Notes: generated by a model from the sequence alone, not told the origin. A stretch of 64,000 bases of DNA from Laccaria trichodermophora (GCA_018417955.1 JACTVC010000037.1:186001-250000), one strand, 5' to 3'. Counted from the stretch's first letter, positions 33,132 to 45,297 are shown. Program-made: numbers and translations.

Positions 33132-33692
33132 ATGATCATTTCGAAACAGAATATGTAGGCGCGTCATCTACGAGAACCTCTTGAAGGGTGCGTCTTGACC
33201 GTTCAATGCCTTTCCGCCTTCTAAAACTTATTTAGAGGGTCTCCTAGTTGCGAAAAAAAAGTCTTCAAGGCGCCGAAGCACGAAGAGCTCGATATTCCCA
33301 ATCTCCAGGTCATCAAGGCTCTACAGAGTTTGACCTCCCGGGGCTACGTCAAGACCCAAGTCTCGCGGCAGTGGTACTACTACGTTCTCACCCCTGAGGG
33401 TGTGGAGTATCTCCGTGAATGGTGCGTTTTCTCTTCGCAATGACTTGTGCCCTTCTAACCCCAATGGCTCCAGGCTCCACCTCCCCGCCGAAATTGTGAC
33501 CCCTACTCACAAAAAGGTTGCACGTCCCCCACGCACCGCTACTGTTCGTCCTGGAGGAGAGGGTGCCTACTGTGCTCTCCGTGGCGACCGCGATGACTAT
33601 CCTAAGGTGGTGCCCCTGAAAACTTCAGGCCCCAATTCGCTGGTGTTGGAAGAGGTGGAAGAGGTGGACCCAGGAATTCAAGGGCGTGGTGA
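33132..33692 (+). pseudogene. Ribosomal protein eS10 (RPS10) copy, three frameshifts
   Basis: The start MIISKQN, then RRVIYENLLK, an intron, EGLLVAKK, FKAPKHEELDIPNLQVIKAL, SLTSRGYVKTQVSRQWYYYV, TPEGVEYLREW, an intron (gtgcgt...ctccag, rejoining in frame to LHLPAEI), a Pro/Gly/Arg-rich tail and NFRPQFAGVGRGGRGGP to the stop at 33692. This is the full-length S10/plectin-domain protein of the small ribosomal subunit. Damage: an extra 4 bases after KQN, a shift in the A8 run near 33255, and a shift near 33606. Usually conserved residues also changed (YCALRG for YRAPRG). Introns are retained, so it arose by DNA duplication, not retrocopying. RPS10 is essential, so a working copy must exist elsewhere unless these indels are errors. 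Confidence 0.8.
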
Positions 33693-34281
33693 TGAGTCCT
33701 CTTATGTCGAAAAACTTGTAGTATGGCCATGCATCTTCGATCGTATGCCTCCCATCTTTATATCAGTTTTTTTACAACCTGTATCTCTCTTCACGTTCCA
33801 GGACCACGTATGCATGTGAATGTACGCTGGGAGAGTTTTCAGCTTCTGGGTGAATCCATGACTCTCCGCCGTTTTCCTCGTTCAACCTCAACGTTCAACC
33901 TTGAGCAACGCCCTTGGTCGTGATGCCAAGCAGCCATGACGAAAAACACATCCAGCCCCCGATTATCGCCTCCCAGCGGAGCAAAAGCTCTGGAGGTTGT
34001 GCATGCTACCTATTCACATGCGTAGTTGCAAGAAGGGCAGTATTCGTCGCCCTTCAAGTGAGGACCAGGCTACCACTCCCGCTACCTCTTTGATAATGAT
34101 CCTTCCACGACCTGCTAGTCAGGTTTGTTGCTCGTTGTCGGAGTCTGTCTCAGGATGCTCCGCTATGTGGTCTGGTCTACGAAACGTACATTGCATTCAC
34201 AATATGTAACTCACGATTGTCTGTCTTTACGAATCTACCGTCATTTACGAAAACCTGACGAGAACCAATATCATCCATCCA
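33693..34281. other. No recognisable gene
   Basis: Tail-to-tail spacer between the RPS10 copy and the I66 inhibitor gene. Only short ORFs. Confidence 0.4.
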
Positions 34282-34886
34282 TCAAATACGGGTGATATTC
34301 CAAAGCTCAAAAGGACTTAACCCTCCCGGAACCTCTCCAAACTTGATCTGAACAGTACAATGCATTGTTGATATTAAAAAAGAGGAAAGAGGCCACTGTA
34401 AACCGCACCTGGTCCGTGCCCCCACCGCCAATGGGAGGGAAAATCCACCCCTTCGAAGGGTCCTCGGAGTCAAGGATGCTGCACGAAATTTGAGGCGAAT
34501 CATTTAACAGACTTAATGAAAACCACATACTTGTAAGATCTAGAGGTGCGAGAGTGTAGGTTGAGCTTGAGGAACCATTTTGTTGGGGCGGGTTCATCAA
34601 AGAGAAGGGCGTAGATGAGCCCGTCAATGGCTGCTGTCGGAGCGTTTCTGGCATTGAGGATATACTTATCGTCGCCCAAGGCTTCAATATCCCACTATTC
34701 TTTTTTATAGATTCGTGAATGTATCGGCAGAAATATGACGAGACAACGTACTACAGCTCGCTGGACACCAGGCGGGAGAGCGACGACCCTCTTGGGGTTC
34801 GAAGATTTGTCCTCTGAATGGTTTCGATCAATGGAGGCGCCGTGTGGCGGTTGTGCAAGAAGGTAGGTACCTGATTCTAGCGTCAT
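34282..34886 (-). CDS. Cospin/cnispin-like serine protease inhibitor (family I66), 144 aa, four exons
   Basis: Exons 34886-34752, 34694-34531, 34478-34409 and 34347-34282 join to exactly 145 codons with canonical splice sites. Sequence marks: MTLESGTYLLAQPPHG at the start, DRNHSEDKSSNPKRVVALP, W-D-I-E-A-L, KYILNARNAPTAAIDGLIYA, DPSKGWIFPP and a C-terminal IKFGEVPG...LWNITRI. The start -ESGTY-, the -NPKRV- strand, the -APTAxIDGLIxA- strand and length near 150 are those of mushroom beta-trefoil inhibitors of the cospin/cnispin family. These inhibit trypsin-like proteases and are thought to defend fruiting bodies against animals. There is no signal peptide, as usual for these cytosolic proteins. 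The specificity loop cannot be assigned by eye. It lies close to the end of a dead MFS gene on the same strand. Confidence 0.84.
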
Positions 34887-34934
34887 GTTGGTTGAACTTT
34901 GAACTTAAAATGTTCAAGGGGAAACAAGACAGGT

Positions 34935-36035
34935 TTAAGGCGGTAACACAGCCCCAGCGTCTACAGCAGTGGTATGTTGCGCGTAATAAGAACCTTGATC
35001 GTCTACATCCCCTTCGCTGGTTAAATTATCGTTCGAGTCACCTCCAGGAAGACGGATTGTGGGCGTGATATGTACCACTGGCATGCGATTAGGGAAAGTT
35101 TTGGCCGTCGAGTGGACAGCGCTTGTGAGACCGCAATTACCGCCAGCTCCAGTCATGAAGCTAAACAAAACGAGGGTATACAGCCCTAACGTGGATAGAG
35201 ACGCTGCGTCATCGTGTATCCTCTCATCGTAGAGGTGTCGGATCCCAGAGTATCCCCCAAGGAGAAACATGAACCCACACGCCAAAAGAATGCGGGGTCC
35301 TCTGTGGTCGACGATTTGGCCCCCTAGCGTATACACCGACTGAATGGAATCAATGCGACGCTAGAAAGGGAGAGAAGGTGGCACTTACCGTTCCCCACTA
35401 CGCCGACCACATTCAGCTGGGTGTGCATGATGCGGAGACGTGGGCCGAGCTTGTGAGCATATGCTGGATGAAATGAAGGAAGTTCATATCAGTAATCCGA
35501 CGTATGGGAAGAGAATCCGCAAATGAAATGAAATGAGTATGTTGACGATCATTACTGTCGTCACCGAAACCTTTAAGGGAGCTCGGGGCTCGGCAACGGT
35601 TGAACATCCGAGCCTAGCGACAGCAAAATGAAGAAAGCACTCCACTGTGTCCCCTCAGGTCGTGTGCCGCCCAGAATATCTCGCGTGGAAGCGCACTCGC
35701 GAATGGCCGCACTAACGACGCACTGGCCGTCGTGAAGCCAATGCTTTTCTCGAAGCCAAAGTGCCATGACTGCAACTCCTGCTTCCTTAGGGGGTCTGAA
35801 CTACTACCCACTCCTCCCCACTTTTCACCCCAACAGAGATCGTCGAAAAGATGTGCCCGAAATTCAAACCTCCTCACCTGAATAAACCTGCCAGTTACAG
35901 ACGTCAACCTGACACCAGCTCACATACTTAATTGGTTCCGGCGGCGAGCCTGAGAGCGACGATGAGATTGGCGATTAAGGTCGTGAGACGTGGAGTACTG
36001 TAGAGCTCCGGGACTGCTGAAGGATTGCTGGGCAT
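34935..36035 (-). pseudogene. Nodulin-like/MCH1-type MFS transporter, truncated and with nonsense codon
   Basis: Exon 1 (36035-35928) reads MPSNPSAVPELYS, LTTLIANLIVAL and GTN, then TAA where the conserved Tyr of TNYVYS belongs. A 10-base microexon (35887-35878) gives VYS. After a 414-base intron, exon 35463-35389 gives YAHKLGPRLRIMHTQLNVVG. The next exon gives GGQIVDHRGPRILLACGFMF, GYSGIRHLYDE and SFMTGAGGNCGLTSAVHSTA. These blocks are typical of fungal nodulin-like major facilitator permeases. A frame change lies near 35325. After TFPNR the expected second half of the protein is absent. The copy is clearly dead. Confidence 0.82.
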
Positions 36036-36763
36036 GGTACACGCAAAGAAAAGGAGAGAGGCTATTCTGTTGAGCGGGACTAAAATATATTCTCACGGCC
36101 TACATACATGAGGAATTTTTATTATTTTTATTATTTTCTTATCCTTTCAACTCGAACCTCGACCTCGTGCTCAGCTTGACCTGGATTGTGCGTTACTCCT
36201 TTCTCATAAGCGAGTTTAGATGCAGCGGCCCGGCGCTGGTACTATTGAGCAGTGGAGATGGGCAAATTTGACCTATCTTGAACAATCAAGTGTACCAATG
36301 AAAGATTGCCAGATCAAAGAATTTCCGTGTAGGTCCTTTAGGAATGGTTGTACTCACACCCTTGCTAACCTTTCTTATATTTCTGAGCTCGGCCGACTTG
36401 CCTACCCGTTCTCACTTTCAATCATTCTCAGGAGGTAAAGGTGACAGTTGCGGGTATTGTGTGGTTATTGAGTCAGATCTTAATCAGAACTCGCAGGAAT
36501 GTAGAAGTGCAAAGGTCGGTCCACAGTTATATCCACACAAACGATAGCATTTTTAACGAGTTCCATGCTGACTCGTTAAGCCAGCTTCAAATAGAACTTC
36601 CCCGCTCAACGGCTATGGCAAGGCTTTTGCTCAAGTTGGCAAACATGTGTCTGCTTGGCAAACATCTTCTTGTCACCACATGACGAAGCCGGGGCCCGAG
36701 TATTCTCACAGATAGTACATAACTACACAGCACCTTTTTGTTGCGGGCACCCCCCATCTTCCG
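36036..36763. other. Divergent spacer; no gene seen
   Basis: Between the start of the dead MFS gene and the wax-synthase-like gene. Short ORFs only. It presumably contains both promoters. Confidence 0.4.
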
Positions 36764-38093
36764 TTGGTTCGACAGACCTCCTGTGAGTCAACATTTAATT
36801 TAATCTCCTGCGGGCCGTTAACGCTGCTCTCGACCACCAGCATGGGATCTATAGGGATTCTTTGCGTGCTATTTACCCTCCTGGTCGTTACCGCAGTAGC
36901 GTCGAAACCCTCACCAAAAAGAAAACTTTTCTTCCCTGTGCTCGCCGCTCTATATGCCTGCCTTTTCGTCTTTCCCACAAAAAGAGGGTATCCGATCGGT
37001 ATCTACGCAACAACTCTCCTTGTATATGCATCGGACTTGATCCTCTTCAGCGAGCCTCAGATTTCCCTGACGCGCGAGCGACAACGAAAGCCCGTATGCG
37101 AACTGGCTCTTCTTGAGCGTCTATACTGGGCGGCTTCACTCGCTTGTGATTGGCGGGGTGTTCAATGGTCTAGCGCAATTCCAAACCTTCAACGCTCCCA
37201 CTTACCCAGATGGGGTTTCGTCAAATCCAAGCTCTGCAGGGCGCTCACCATCTACCTCATCCGCAACATCTTATTCTTTTGCATCCACCATAATCCCGCA
37301 CTCAATGGAATCGATGGGGAGAGCTTCGGAACGCATGGATTCATTTGGCAGACTTGGAATGTTTTCATGTTCTGGTTCTCTATATGGGCAACTTTGGACA
37401 CGAACCATTCGGTAGCTTCCGCATTTGCAGTTGCGACTGGCCTTTCAGAACCACGAGATTGGCCAAATCTTTTCGGTCCCTGGCTGAGAACTACCACTGT
37501 GCGCAGATTCTGGGGGTGCGCACTTGCCGTCTCTTAGATTGATTTTGTGATACATACTCACAGATTTGGAACAGGAAATCATGGCATCAAATGATGCGAC
37601 GCGTAAGTCGCCTACACACAGTTTCAGTTCACCAAGTACTCACACTGTTGAATTTTTTTTTGTTTAGCCTGTTACAGGCGTTGGGAAATATCTCGCACGA
37701 AACGTCCTAAAATTCCGAGCTAGAAGCGCTCTCTCATCTTACACACAGCTCTACGTCGCCTTCTTATTATCAGGGATAATCCATGCAGCAGGCGACTGGA
37801 TGGTGATGAGAAGCATTACATCCGCGCAAGTGACTATTCAATATTATATCATGCAAGCCATGGTAATCACTGTCGAAGACAAGGTGATTGCTGCTGCTAA
37901 AAGATTCGGGATCATTCGTATCCCGTTCTTCGTGTCCTACGCCTGGGTAATATGGTGGATGTCATGGAGCGGTCCGATGTGGATAGAAACCGTGATTCAA
38001 GCGGAGTTTTCTGGGGGCTTGCTTTCGGTTTCTCATTTCCAGAGGCTTTTAAACCTGTTGGACATCAACCGCCTAGTGGGTTTCGCAATTTAA
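36764..38093 (+). CDS. Wax-synthase-like membrane acyltransferase (MBOAT_2), 401 aa
   Basis: Exons 36764-37515, 37575-37602 and 37668-38093 join to 402 codons in frame. Marks: several N-terminal spans; DWRGVQWSSAIPNLQRS; CIHHNPALNG; WPNLFGPWLRTTTVRRFWGK spliced into SWHQMMRR; then KYLARNVLKFRA and LLSGIIHAAGD. The RxFWG-K-x-WH-x-M-x-R box and the His of SGIIHAxG (His299 here) are conserved in fungal wax-synthase-domain proteins. These transfer acyl groups to alcohol acceptors, in lipid or terpenoid pathways, in the endoplasmic reticulum. The substrate cannot be told. An in-frame ATG at 36842 is an alternative start. No damage is seen; probably functional. Confidence 0.88.
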
Positions 38094-38564
38094 GCCTTCT
38101 CCTTGAATTTCCCCACTTGCGTTATCATCTGCTCCGCTTTTATACCATACTATCAGTGTCCGGGAGTTTGATATGATTCAGGAGTTTGAAATCCTTGTTT
38201 TCCTCCCTCAATATTGACACAAGCTTTCTGGGATTTTTTTCTGGACTAATTATGACTCTCACCAATATGAATGTCAACTTTTTTTCTGCAACAACTGAGT
38301 TTGACGAGCCCAGGATTTTAAAAAGTGGTTTTCAGCCCATCAAAATGTGTGATATATGCAAATGTTTTCTAAGATCTAATCCGATCCTTTGCACGAGGCA
38401 TTCTAAAAATTTACAGACATATACTAGTAAACGAGGCGACTGCAAATACGAAGAATTGAGCAGAAATACGAAGATTTTCGCTTACAGTTCAAAGAATTTT
38501 GATTTTTTGTCCGCTGAGCGTGACAAGCGTGATCTTGCGCTGAGCGGATCTGAACCCTGACAGG
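38094..38564. other. No recognised gene; one 124-codon ORF
   Basis: An ORF at 38186-38560 contains MCDICKCFLRSNPILCTRH, with a few cysteines, but no recognisable domain or splice context. Probably not a gene. Confidence 0.3.
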
Positions 38565-39480
38565 TAGGCTCGTGACCAACCGTTTCTTTCAAACTCCGCA
38601 AGCTACGTTCAGAAACGGCTGGGCTGAACGAATCCAGTTTTGTCGAGGTCACACTTTGTCACGTTGGACTTAGTGAAATTCTGTCAAGTTGATACATCTT
38701 CTCTACTTCGACATACATCTGTGTTCATCCTCACCCCTCCCGTTGCCCTTCGTCCATCCAGCCTACGTCGTCTTCACTGTCATCTGTATCTGACTCATCA
38801 GTATCAACAAATTCAGCATCGTGTGACTTCGAGGACTCACTGTTCGGGCCCTCCGCCATTCTCTCTAATGCAGCTGTTGAATCACTTTCATCCTTCAGGA
38901 ATCTGGAGCGGCTAATCGATCTCGAAAACGCGATGGGTGGGAACTGGGCGTGGTTTGGCAAATACGGTGACGAGCTTTTAAATCTGTTCAAGACCTTGGA
39001 CATTGCACCTAAGCAGCCTAAGCCCTCGAAACCACGGGCAGCAAGAGGAGAAAAGCGTGTAAGCAAAGCATCAGAGCTTGGAGAAGGATGTGGGAGTGGG
39101 GTGAAGGAAGATCAAGCCAAACGACGACACACATTCATATTCATACTATCCATAACTTACCATCCCAGCCACTCTCATACCATAAGGAGTCCAATTCCAC
39201 TTGTATTTTTGTATCTTATATTAATTCAGTGAGGAACTTCGTATGAAAAGAGGTGCGAAGAACAACTTTTTCTTTTGAAGTGCACGAAATTTCGCTAAGT
39301 CCCCTGTCACACATGTGGGACCTCGACAAAACTGGCTCTGTTCCGCCCAGTCCTTAAGAGGTGTTCGCCCTTTTCACTCTCCGCCTGATGTTTGCAGCCA
39401 CAACAAGACCACAACAAAGAACAAACAGTCACCATATCTAGAACACCTCTCAAGGACCTGGTAAGCGAGTCTACCTGACA
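38565..39480 (+). repeat. Palindromic repeat cluster, left unit
   Basis: It begins TAGGCTCGTGACCAACCG and TTTCTTTCAAACTCCG at 38565. A block with TTTTGTCGAGGTCACAC follows, and the unit ends near 39285-39425 with an inverted version of that block (GGGACCTCGACAAAACTGG). It is an inverted counterpart of 41150-42029. The plus strand is open from about 38715 to 39060 (SSIQPTSSSLSSVSDSSVST, then WAWFGKYGDELLNLFKTLD), coding type unknown. Confidence 0.72.
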
Positions 39481-41149
39481 GGAACAAAAACCTATCAAAA
39501 TTCTGACAGTTCGATGTGACTTGAATGTGACACCCATTTCAATCTCCCGAAACAATCGACTTCGACGACCGGTAAGCCTCCGTCATCTTCCACAACTGTA
39601 CAGTAAAAAAATTAAAAATATGGTCATGTTGATGAGACACGTACATATAAGTGGACAAAATTTGAAGGCTCGCAGTGTAGCGGTTGTTGTATAATTTGGC
39701 CAAAGGTCATTTCGTTTCAAACTCCCTGATAGTATCTATAATCCGTTTTTCACAGCTATTTGTTTAAGTTTGTCTCTGGTTTCCTGTCATGCTCGAGAGG
39801 AGATTACACCGCGCAATGGGGAAAGCATCGCCATGTCGGAAACATTCCTATGGTAGTTATGCTAACAGTCTTTTCCAGTGTCTATGAAAGAGCTGCAAAT
39901 AAACACTCCGCGATCTTACACATCTGTAGAAAATGCAGAAGAGTGAAAACGGGAGGTTCCTAACAAAAGATTTTCGATGTAGGGGTGTTCGCAAGGTGAG
40001 TTGTCGGTTCTTCCTATCAATGGTGTGCGCACGTGTTCGTCCCTCAAACAACAGGGGTCATTGTCTAACAATCCATCTCCCTCCAGGTCAGGCGGGTGAT
40101 ACTCTTGAGTCGCTGTCCCGCACGATATCGTCTCTGAAGAGTTACGTGGCCTTCAGTTCCATCGGGAACGCTCAAGACATACGTCCCGTCATTAAAGAGC
40201 CAAGTCCACCTTCCGTCTCGCGTCCGTTGAGTTTTGCGACGTAGAGGTGGAAGAAGGGAGTGCGAGAGGACGACTCGGGGGGGGGGGGGTAAGGGTACGT
40301 CTCTTGGGATTCGGGAAGATACCTATCAGCGGGGAGGAATATTTTGATTATGAGGGAGATACGTATGAACGGGATCGATCAGAGGGGGCCGGGCGCGACG
40401 AAGACCTGTATTGGAATCAGCACCGGGAGGCGTCTTTAGACGAGCGCCCTCGGCCTCGACAGGAGTTTTAGAGGAGGGGGGTGAAGCTGAGGCCCGAGAA
40501 AGGGTGAGTGGGGGAGGATCAGGCGGATAGGGAGCTGATGAGGTGGGGATGAGCCATTAATATTTAATGATGGAAGAGGAGGACGGGCCTTTGTCGAGTA
40601 GGGAGGATAATGGAGGCCTCCGCGGGTCCAGAGGAGTGAGCAGGACGAACCTTTGCATCAAGCAGATGGTCCTTCACGCAGGCCAGAGCAAATAGCTCCA
40701 CCTTCTTGGAGAGTCAACGTCAAGGAGACGTCATGTGTGGCAGAAGACAGTTGTTCCTCCGAATCCACAGCAGACGGCCCTTCCGAGTCGACAGCAGGCA
40801 GTGGTTCCCCCGAGCCGACAACCAACCAACCAACATACCATCGTCCCTGAAAAACACTCCGTTTCGCAGAACAAGGAGGAGCAGTAGAAGTATGCGCCAG
40901 TTTTGACGTTTGCGAGGCAGGGGGGTAGATTGACGCAGGCTATGACAGGTGGCCAGGCGGGTGTTGCTGATCAGATGGGTGCTGCTGAGCGCTGGCGCTG
41001 ATCGATCTGATCGATGTCGATGATCCCTCATCCGCTCGTGGATTACCATCGGGATGGGGAGGCCAACGTCGGCCTGGCCAAGCGTTTGTTCTCGGTTGGA
41101 GCCGAAGAAATGAGAACGACTGCAGGTGCATAGACTCGCTACCAGTTCG
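39481..41149. other. Centre of the palindromic cluster; decayed coding-like DNA
   Basis: The plus strand at about 40080-40470 reads LESLSRTISSLKSYVAFSSI, VIKEPSPPSVSRPLS, and after a G-run frame change ISGEEYFDYEGDTYE and DEDLYWNQHREASLDERP. This looks like an acidic low-complexity protein tail; I do not recognise it. A G11-12 run lies near 40280. A clustered GATCGAT/GATCTGATCGATG palindrome is near 41000. Confidence 0.4.
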
Positions 41150-42029
41150 TTCGGTGGTGATCACGATTTGTTTGTCCCATGTTGTGGCTTTGTTGTGGCT
41201 TCAAACATCAGGCGGAGAGTGAAAGGCAAGATCACCACCGAAGGACTGGGCGGAACGGAGCCAGATTTGTCGAGGTCCCCATGTGTGACACGACACTTAG
41301 TGAAATTTCGCGTTTTGCGCCAGAACGTCGAAATAAGGTGGCAACACTTTCAAAAAAAAAGTGCTCGAGGCACATATTTTAACGGAGTGTACTCGTAAAA
41401 ATAACGCGAATGACATAGATTTCTAAAACAAAACAAAAAATTGAAGCCCTTCGGCACGAAGAATTAGGTACTGGCGGTGCTGGTGGTGGTGGCGGCGGAG
41501 GATTCCTAGGATACACAGCCTTCAAAAGGCTTCAAATACGACGGAAGATGAAACCGGTATCGCTCGCTGCTCTCAAACGACACCCTGAACAGGCCACATA
41601 TGCCTCCACCCCCACCCCCGGTTACATCTCCAATTCCTTCGATTCCAGCAGCTGAAGGCGACGAGAACGAATTTGAGGAAGGTCCAACTACAGACGACGT
41701 TGAGAATGGGGTGGCAGAGGAAACCTTGTCGCGGTAGATGTTGTGCTTGATATGGACGAGATTGTGGTTGAAGATGAAGAATTTGTCGATACAGGTGAGT
41801 CGGATAGTGACGAGGGTGAAGGCGATGTGGGCCAGATGGACGACGAGGAACGGGAGTGATGAGGTCGATGGCAGATGACAGTCGATACAGAGCAGACGTA
41901 CCAATTTGATGAAATTTCACCAAGTCCTGTGTCACAAAATGTGACCTCGACAAGACTCAATCCGTTCGGCCCAGCCGTTTCTGAACGTAGCCTGCGGAGT
42001 TTGAAAGAAACGGTTGGTCACGAGCCTAG
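41150..42029 (-). repeat. Palindromic repeat cluster, right unit
   Basis: Inverted relative to 38565-39480. It ends CGGTTGGTCACGAGCCTA at 42029 and starts near 41165 with TCAGGCGGAGAGTGAAAGG and AGATTTGTCGAGGTCCCC. The minus strand again encodes MSRSHFVT and a Ser-rich stretch like that in the left unit, and a G7 run (GGGGGGICGL). Confidence 0.72.
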
Positions 42030-42457
42030 CAGGTGCATATGCGCATCCCGGATTTGTTTGTCTCGGTTTGCCAGTCTGCCGAACCAATTCGAGTCAAATA
42101 CTAGTACACATCACCGTGACCATCCAACTAACTTTCGCTGCACCACGACGCCTATTGCCCTTACTTCCTCGACATTAACAAGAAAGTTCTTTCGCGAAGA
42201 CTAACAAGACTTTTCATGATTACTTATTGATTTCTCGCTCAAGCCCGACACTGATGGCCAGAGCAAAATCCCTCCCGACTTCTCATTTCAATGACATTTG
42301 CCACTCCGAGGCAAAGGAGCTTCAGGGGAATAACTAAGTTATCGACCGCAGCAATGAAAATAATAAATGCATTCGAGTGCGTCTCGAATGACTGTTGAGT
42401 AGTATAAAACGCACCTGTCGATCGGATTTTCTACACCCCCCCCCCTCCGTCACGGTC
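42030..42457. other. Upstream region of the aquaporin gene
   Basis: No gene. Contains a C10-type homopolymer at about 42437 just before the start codon. Confidence 0.4.
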
Positions 42458-43873
42458 ATGTCCTCTACTCCAGTCATCCATCCACTTGCACGACGTGAAA
42501 AAGCGTGCTGGAGTCTTGAACGCACGGTAGAGGGTACGCAACAAACCCCAGGTGCACTGGGCGGTGGAGTGTTTCGCTGAAGCTGTGAGTAATAAATCCA
42601 TCGCCTCTATCATTATCACTGGCATGTGGATGCGCATTTAGTTGGGCGTCTTACTTTGGCAAGTCCAAACGAGTGTCCGAGATTCACCTGGCATACACTT
42701 ATCGCATGGTGAAATAGGACTCGGATCTACCGCAGCTTGGGTAATGGGGAACATTTTGAACCAGTCTGGGCTCTCCTGTAGGTTTCAACGACAATTGCGG
42801 GATTGCGGGATTGACAGCTTGATTTTGACACAACTAGCTGTCTTCCAGATCGGTTTTGCCTACGAATTTGGCATTTTATTCTCCATCGGTGTCTGTGCAG
42901 CTACTTCTGGCGGACACTTCAACCCCTGTGTTACCATCGCATTCACGATATTCAGAGGCTTTCCACCCCTGAAGGCTGTCAGGTACTGCCAGTTGCATGC
43001 TTTTCGATCGAGCGCGGACTCCTAAGTTGAGCATTGACGATTTCATTGCGCAAATTCTTGGAGCTTACATTACGTCCGCCCTTGTATACAATCAACGGAA
43101 GGTCCTTATCGTGGAGTCGGAACTTCTCTTGAAACAAGCTGGCATCTACGAAACAACGATTTTCACACCCAATGGTCCGGCCGGAATCTTTGCTCTTTAT
43201 GTTCTTCCTGGAGTGCAAACTTTGCCTCACCCTTTTCTTAATGAATTCATTAATGTAAGAGGTCGCCACTACTAATGGGCAAAAAAGGTCGAAAGCTTAC
43301 ACTCATTCATTCAGTGTTTTGTGCTCGCCTTGGTCATCTGGGCTGCTCTTGACCCTACTAGTTTCATGATTCCACCCGTTATGGCTCCTTTCATCATCAC
43401 TGCGGCATAGTAGTAGGTGACTTGTGTGGCAGGCGGACTTTGGTTTTGATGAATTTTGCTTTTTAGCGCTGGCGCTATCTGGGGTTATGCGGCTCCTGCG
43501 AGTAAGTCATGGGTGGTAAAAATTAATCCTGACCCTGACCTTGACATCCTCGCAGTTTCTTTGAATTCGGCCCGTGACATTGGTGGCCGTTTGTTCGCAT
43601 TGACCATCTGGGGAAAGTCAGGTAAGAATATCTTACCCGTCCTGCGTCCAATATGTCACTCTTAAAAACGTTTCAGCTGTGGGAGGATCTTACTCGGCAA
43701 TAGCCGCACTTGTAAACATTCCAGCCACTTTGCTCGCTGCAGTCTATGAACTGTTCCTCGTGGATTCTGATCGAGGTTTGTCACGTTGATTCAATTATAT
43801 GCTGCGATAATGACTTTTTTTTTTTGCTTTCAGGTCACATCTTGAGTTCATGAAGGTTGTAGCAAACCACTGA
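42458..43873 (+). pseudogene. Aquaporin (MIP family), NPC/NSA type, with N-terminal nonsense and frameshifts
   Basis: Recognisable in order: HWAVECFAEA, GSTAAWVMGNILNQSG, QIGFAYEFGILF, SGGHFNPCVTIAF (first NPA box as NPC), AQILGAYITSALVYNQRKVL, FTPNGPAGIFALYVLPG, PPVMAPFIITAAYAGAIWGY across a clean intron, SLNSARDIGGR (second box as NSA), GGSYSAIAALVNIPATLL, and HLEFMKVVANH at the end. These NPC/NSA boxes are typical of a basidiomycete facultative aquaporin class that can pass water and small solutes. The N-terminal stretch reads SIHLHDVKKRAGVLNAR*RV only in a frame one base off the ATG, and a stop replaces the expected Glu. The last exon is off by one base. Splice sites in the core are intact, so loss is recent or the indels are sequencing errors. 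Confidence 0.72.
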
Positions 43874-44424
43874 AGGCATCGTCATCAGGCTGAGGATGAC
43901 AACCATGTTGATGCAGATGACTCGTCGCAAGAGAAACCTGTATGAGCAAGCTACTGGAAACAGTAATGCCCACAAAGACTCACAGGCTTAAATAAATGCT
44001 TTTCTTTGCTGTAAACAATTTGGTTGCTGTCATGCGTTGAAAACTAATGTGGAGAATACTTATCATTACTTACTTGTGTTTCAAGTTGATAAAAACACAT
44101 TTAACCAACATTCAACGCACTGGCACGCGTCTGGCCACGCACACTTGCGAGACCTAAGCGTGTTCGTGAAAAAATAGGCGGATGACCAGAAAAAAGTGGC
44201 GTTACGCACCAAGCACTGTGTATTGGATATTGAACGTTGACGTTGAACTTCAGAGGGCGGGGAAGCTAATATATTCGAACTGGTCGACGCTGTCAGCTGT
44301 TGACGCGACCCCATCTCCTCGGGTGGCGTCGAGCTAGGTGAGATGAACGTGCCAAAGGTCGGGTAAAGTAGAGACAAGATAAAGTCGAGACATTGAAATT
44401 TGATGGTCTCAAAAGCCGAATCGA
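43874..44424. other. No recognisable gene
   Basis: Spacer after the aquaporin gene. Its right end contains the tail (CTACTTTACCCGACC on the minus strand) of the tRNA-like unit at 44425. Confidence 0.4.
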
Positions 44425-44524
44425 TGACCTCGTCCCGAGTCGAACGGGAACTCTCTAGCTGAAACTGGCTGGTGCTTTAGATTATGTAGATATGTCTGTT
44501 ACACCACTAATTCGTAATCAGTAG
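44425..44524 (-). repeat. tRNA-derived repeat unit 1
   Basis: On the minus strand: TTAGTGGTGTAAC (A-box-like), then TCCCG-TTCGACT-CGGGA, a perfect 5-bp T-arm with a B box, then CGAGGTCAT and a tail containing ACTTTACCCGACC. The anticodon region is expanded and degenerate. Confidence 0.6.
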
Positions 44525-45297
44525 CTGGAGAAGGCAGGTTAAAGTAGAGACCAGGTGAAGTAGAGGCAAGCCGTTGAATTAAAAAATTCCACTCAAACAT
44601 CAGGAAAACTCTTCGTGTGTGGAAGGTCTGGTGCATCTGATACGTCTGACAGGTGTGGCAAGTTTTCCGTCATAAATATTATCTTCCCATTCTTTCATCA
44701 TAAATTTGAAGTAGTCAGATTTTTTTCAGTATTTGATATTCTTTCAGAATCTGAACCTCACCAGAACTACAACCCATTCATTTTGTTCAAGTCCGTTGAA
44801 ACTCCGACACCTCGATGGGAAGTTCAATGTTCAACTCATAACCAAACACAACAAACACTCTCATCCTCCCACCACCAGCATCCCCATCACCATTCTACGT
44901 GACCACCGCCTCGCATCGTGAGCGCCCATGATGGGCTAAACGACATTTAGGCCCGCACATCGACATCAGGCGCCAGCGGCTCAGCAACAAAACAAACACG
45001 TCCACGTCCTCCACGACGACACGACGACCTGCCCCTGCCGCAGCCTCTCTACGGCCGCCACCACCCACTACCATTGTCAACCGCCCACACCCACCCTCGG
45101 CACACAGCAACCACGATGGCAGCAACGTGCCAATGCCACGTCACCAGCGGTACCAGCTGAATAATCGCTTATCGTGTCGACAACACGTGGAGAAGACGAC
45201 GTGGCACGTCAACGGCCCCCTCCAGGTGAGCACATCATGTCGTAAATTCCACCAACCCCCTCTTTCTCCTTTCTAATAACCCCAACCCGCTCAGCGG

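Noticed and set aside
38565..42029. A single 3.5-kb DNA transposon with TAGGCTCG ends
   Set aside because: No matching 8-bp duplication (flanks CTGACAGG and GCAGGTGC), no transposase, and internal copies of the same ends show a composite.
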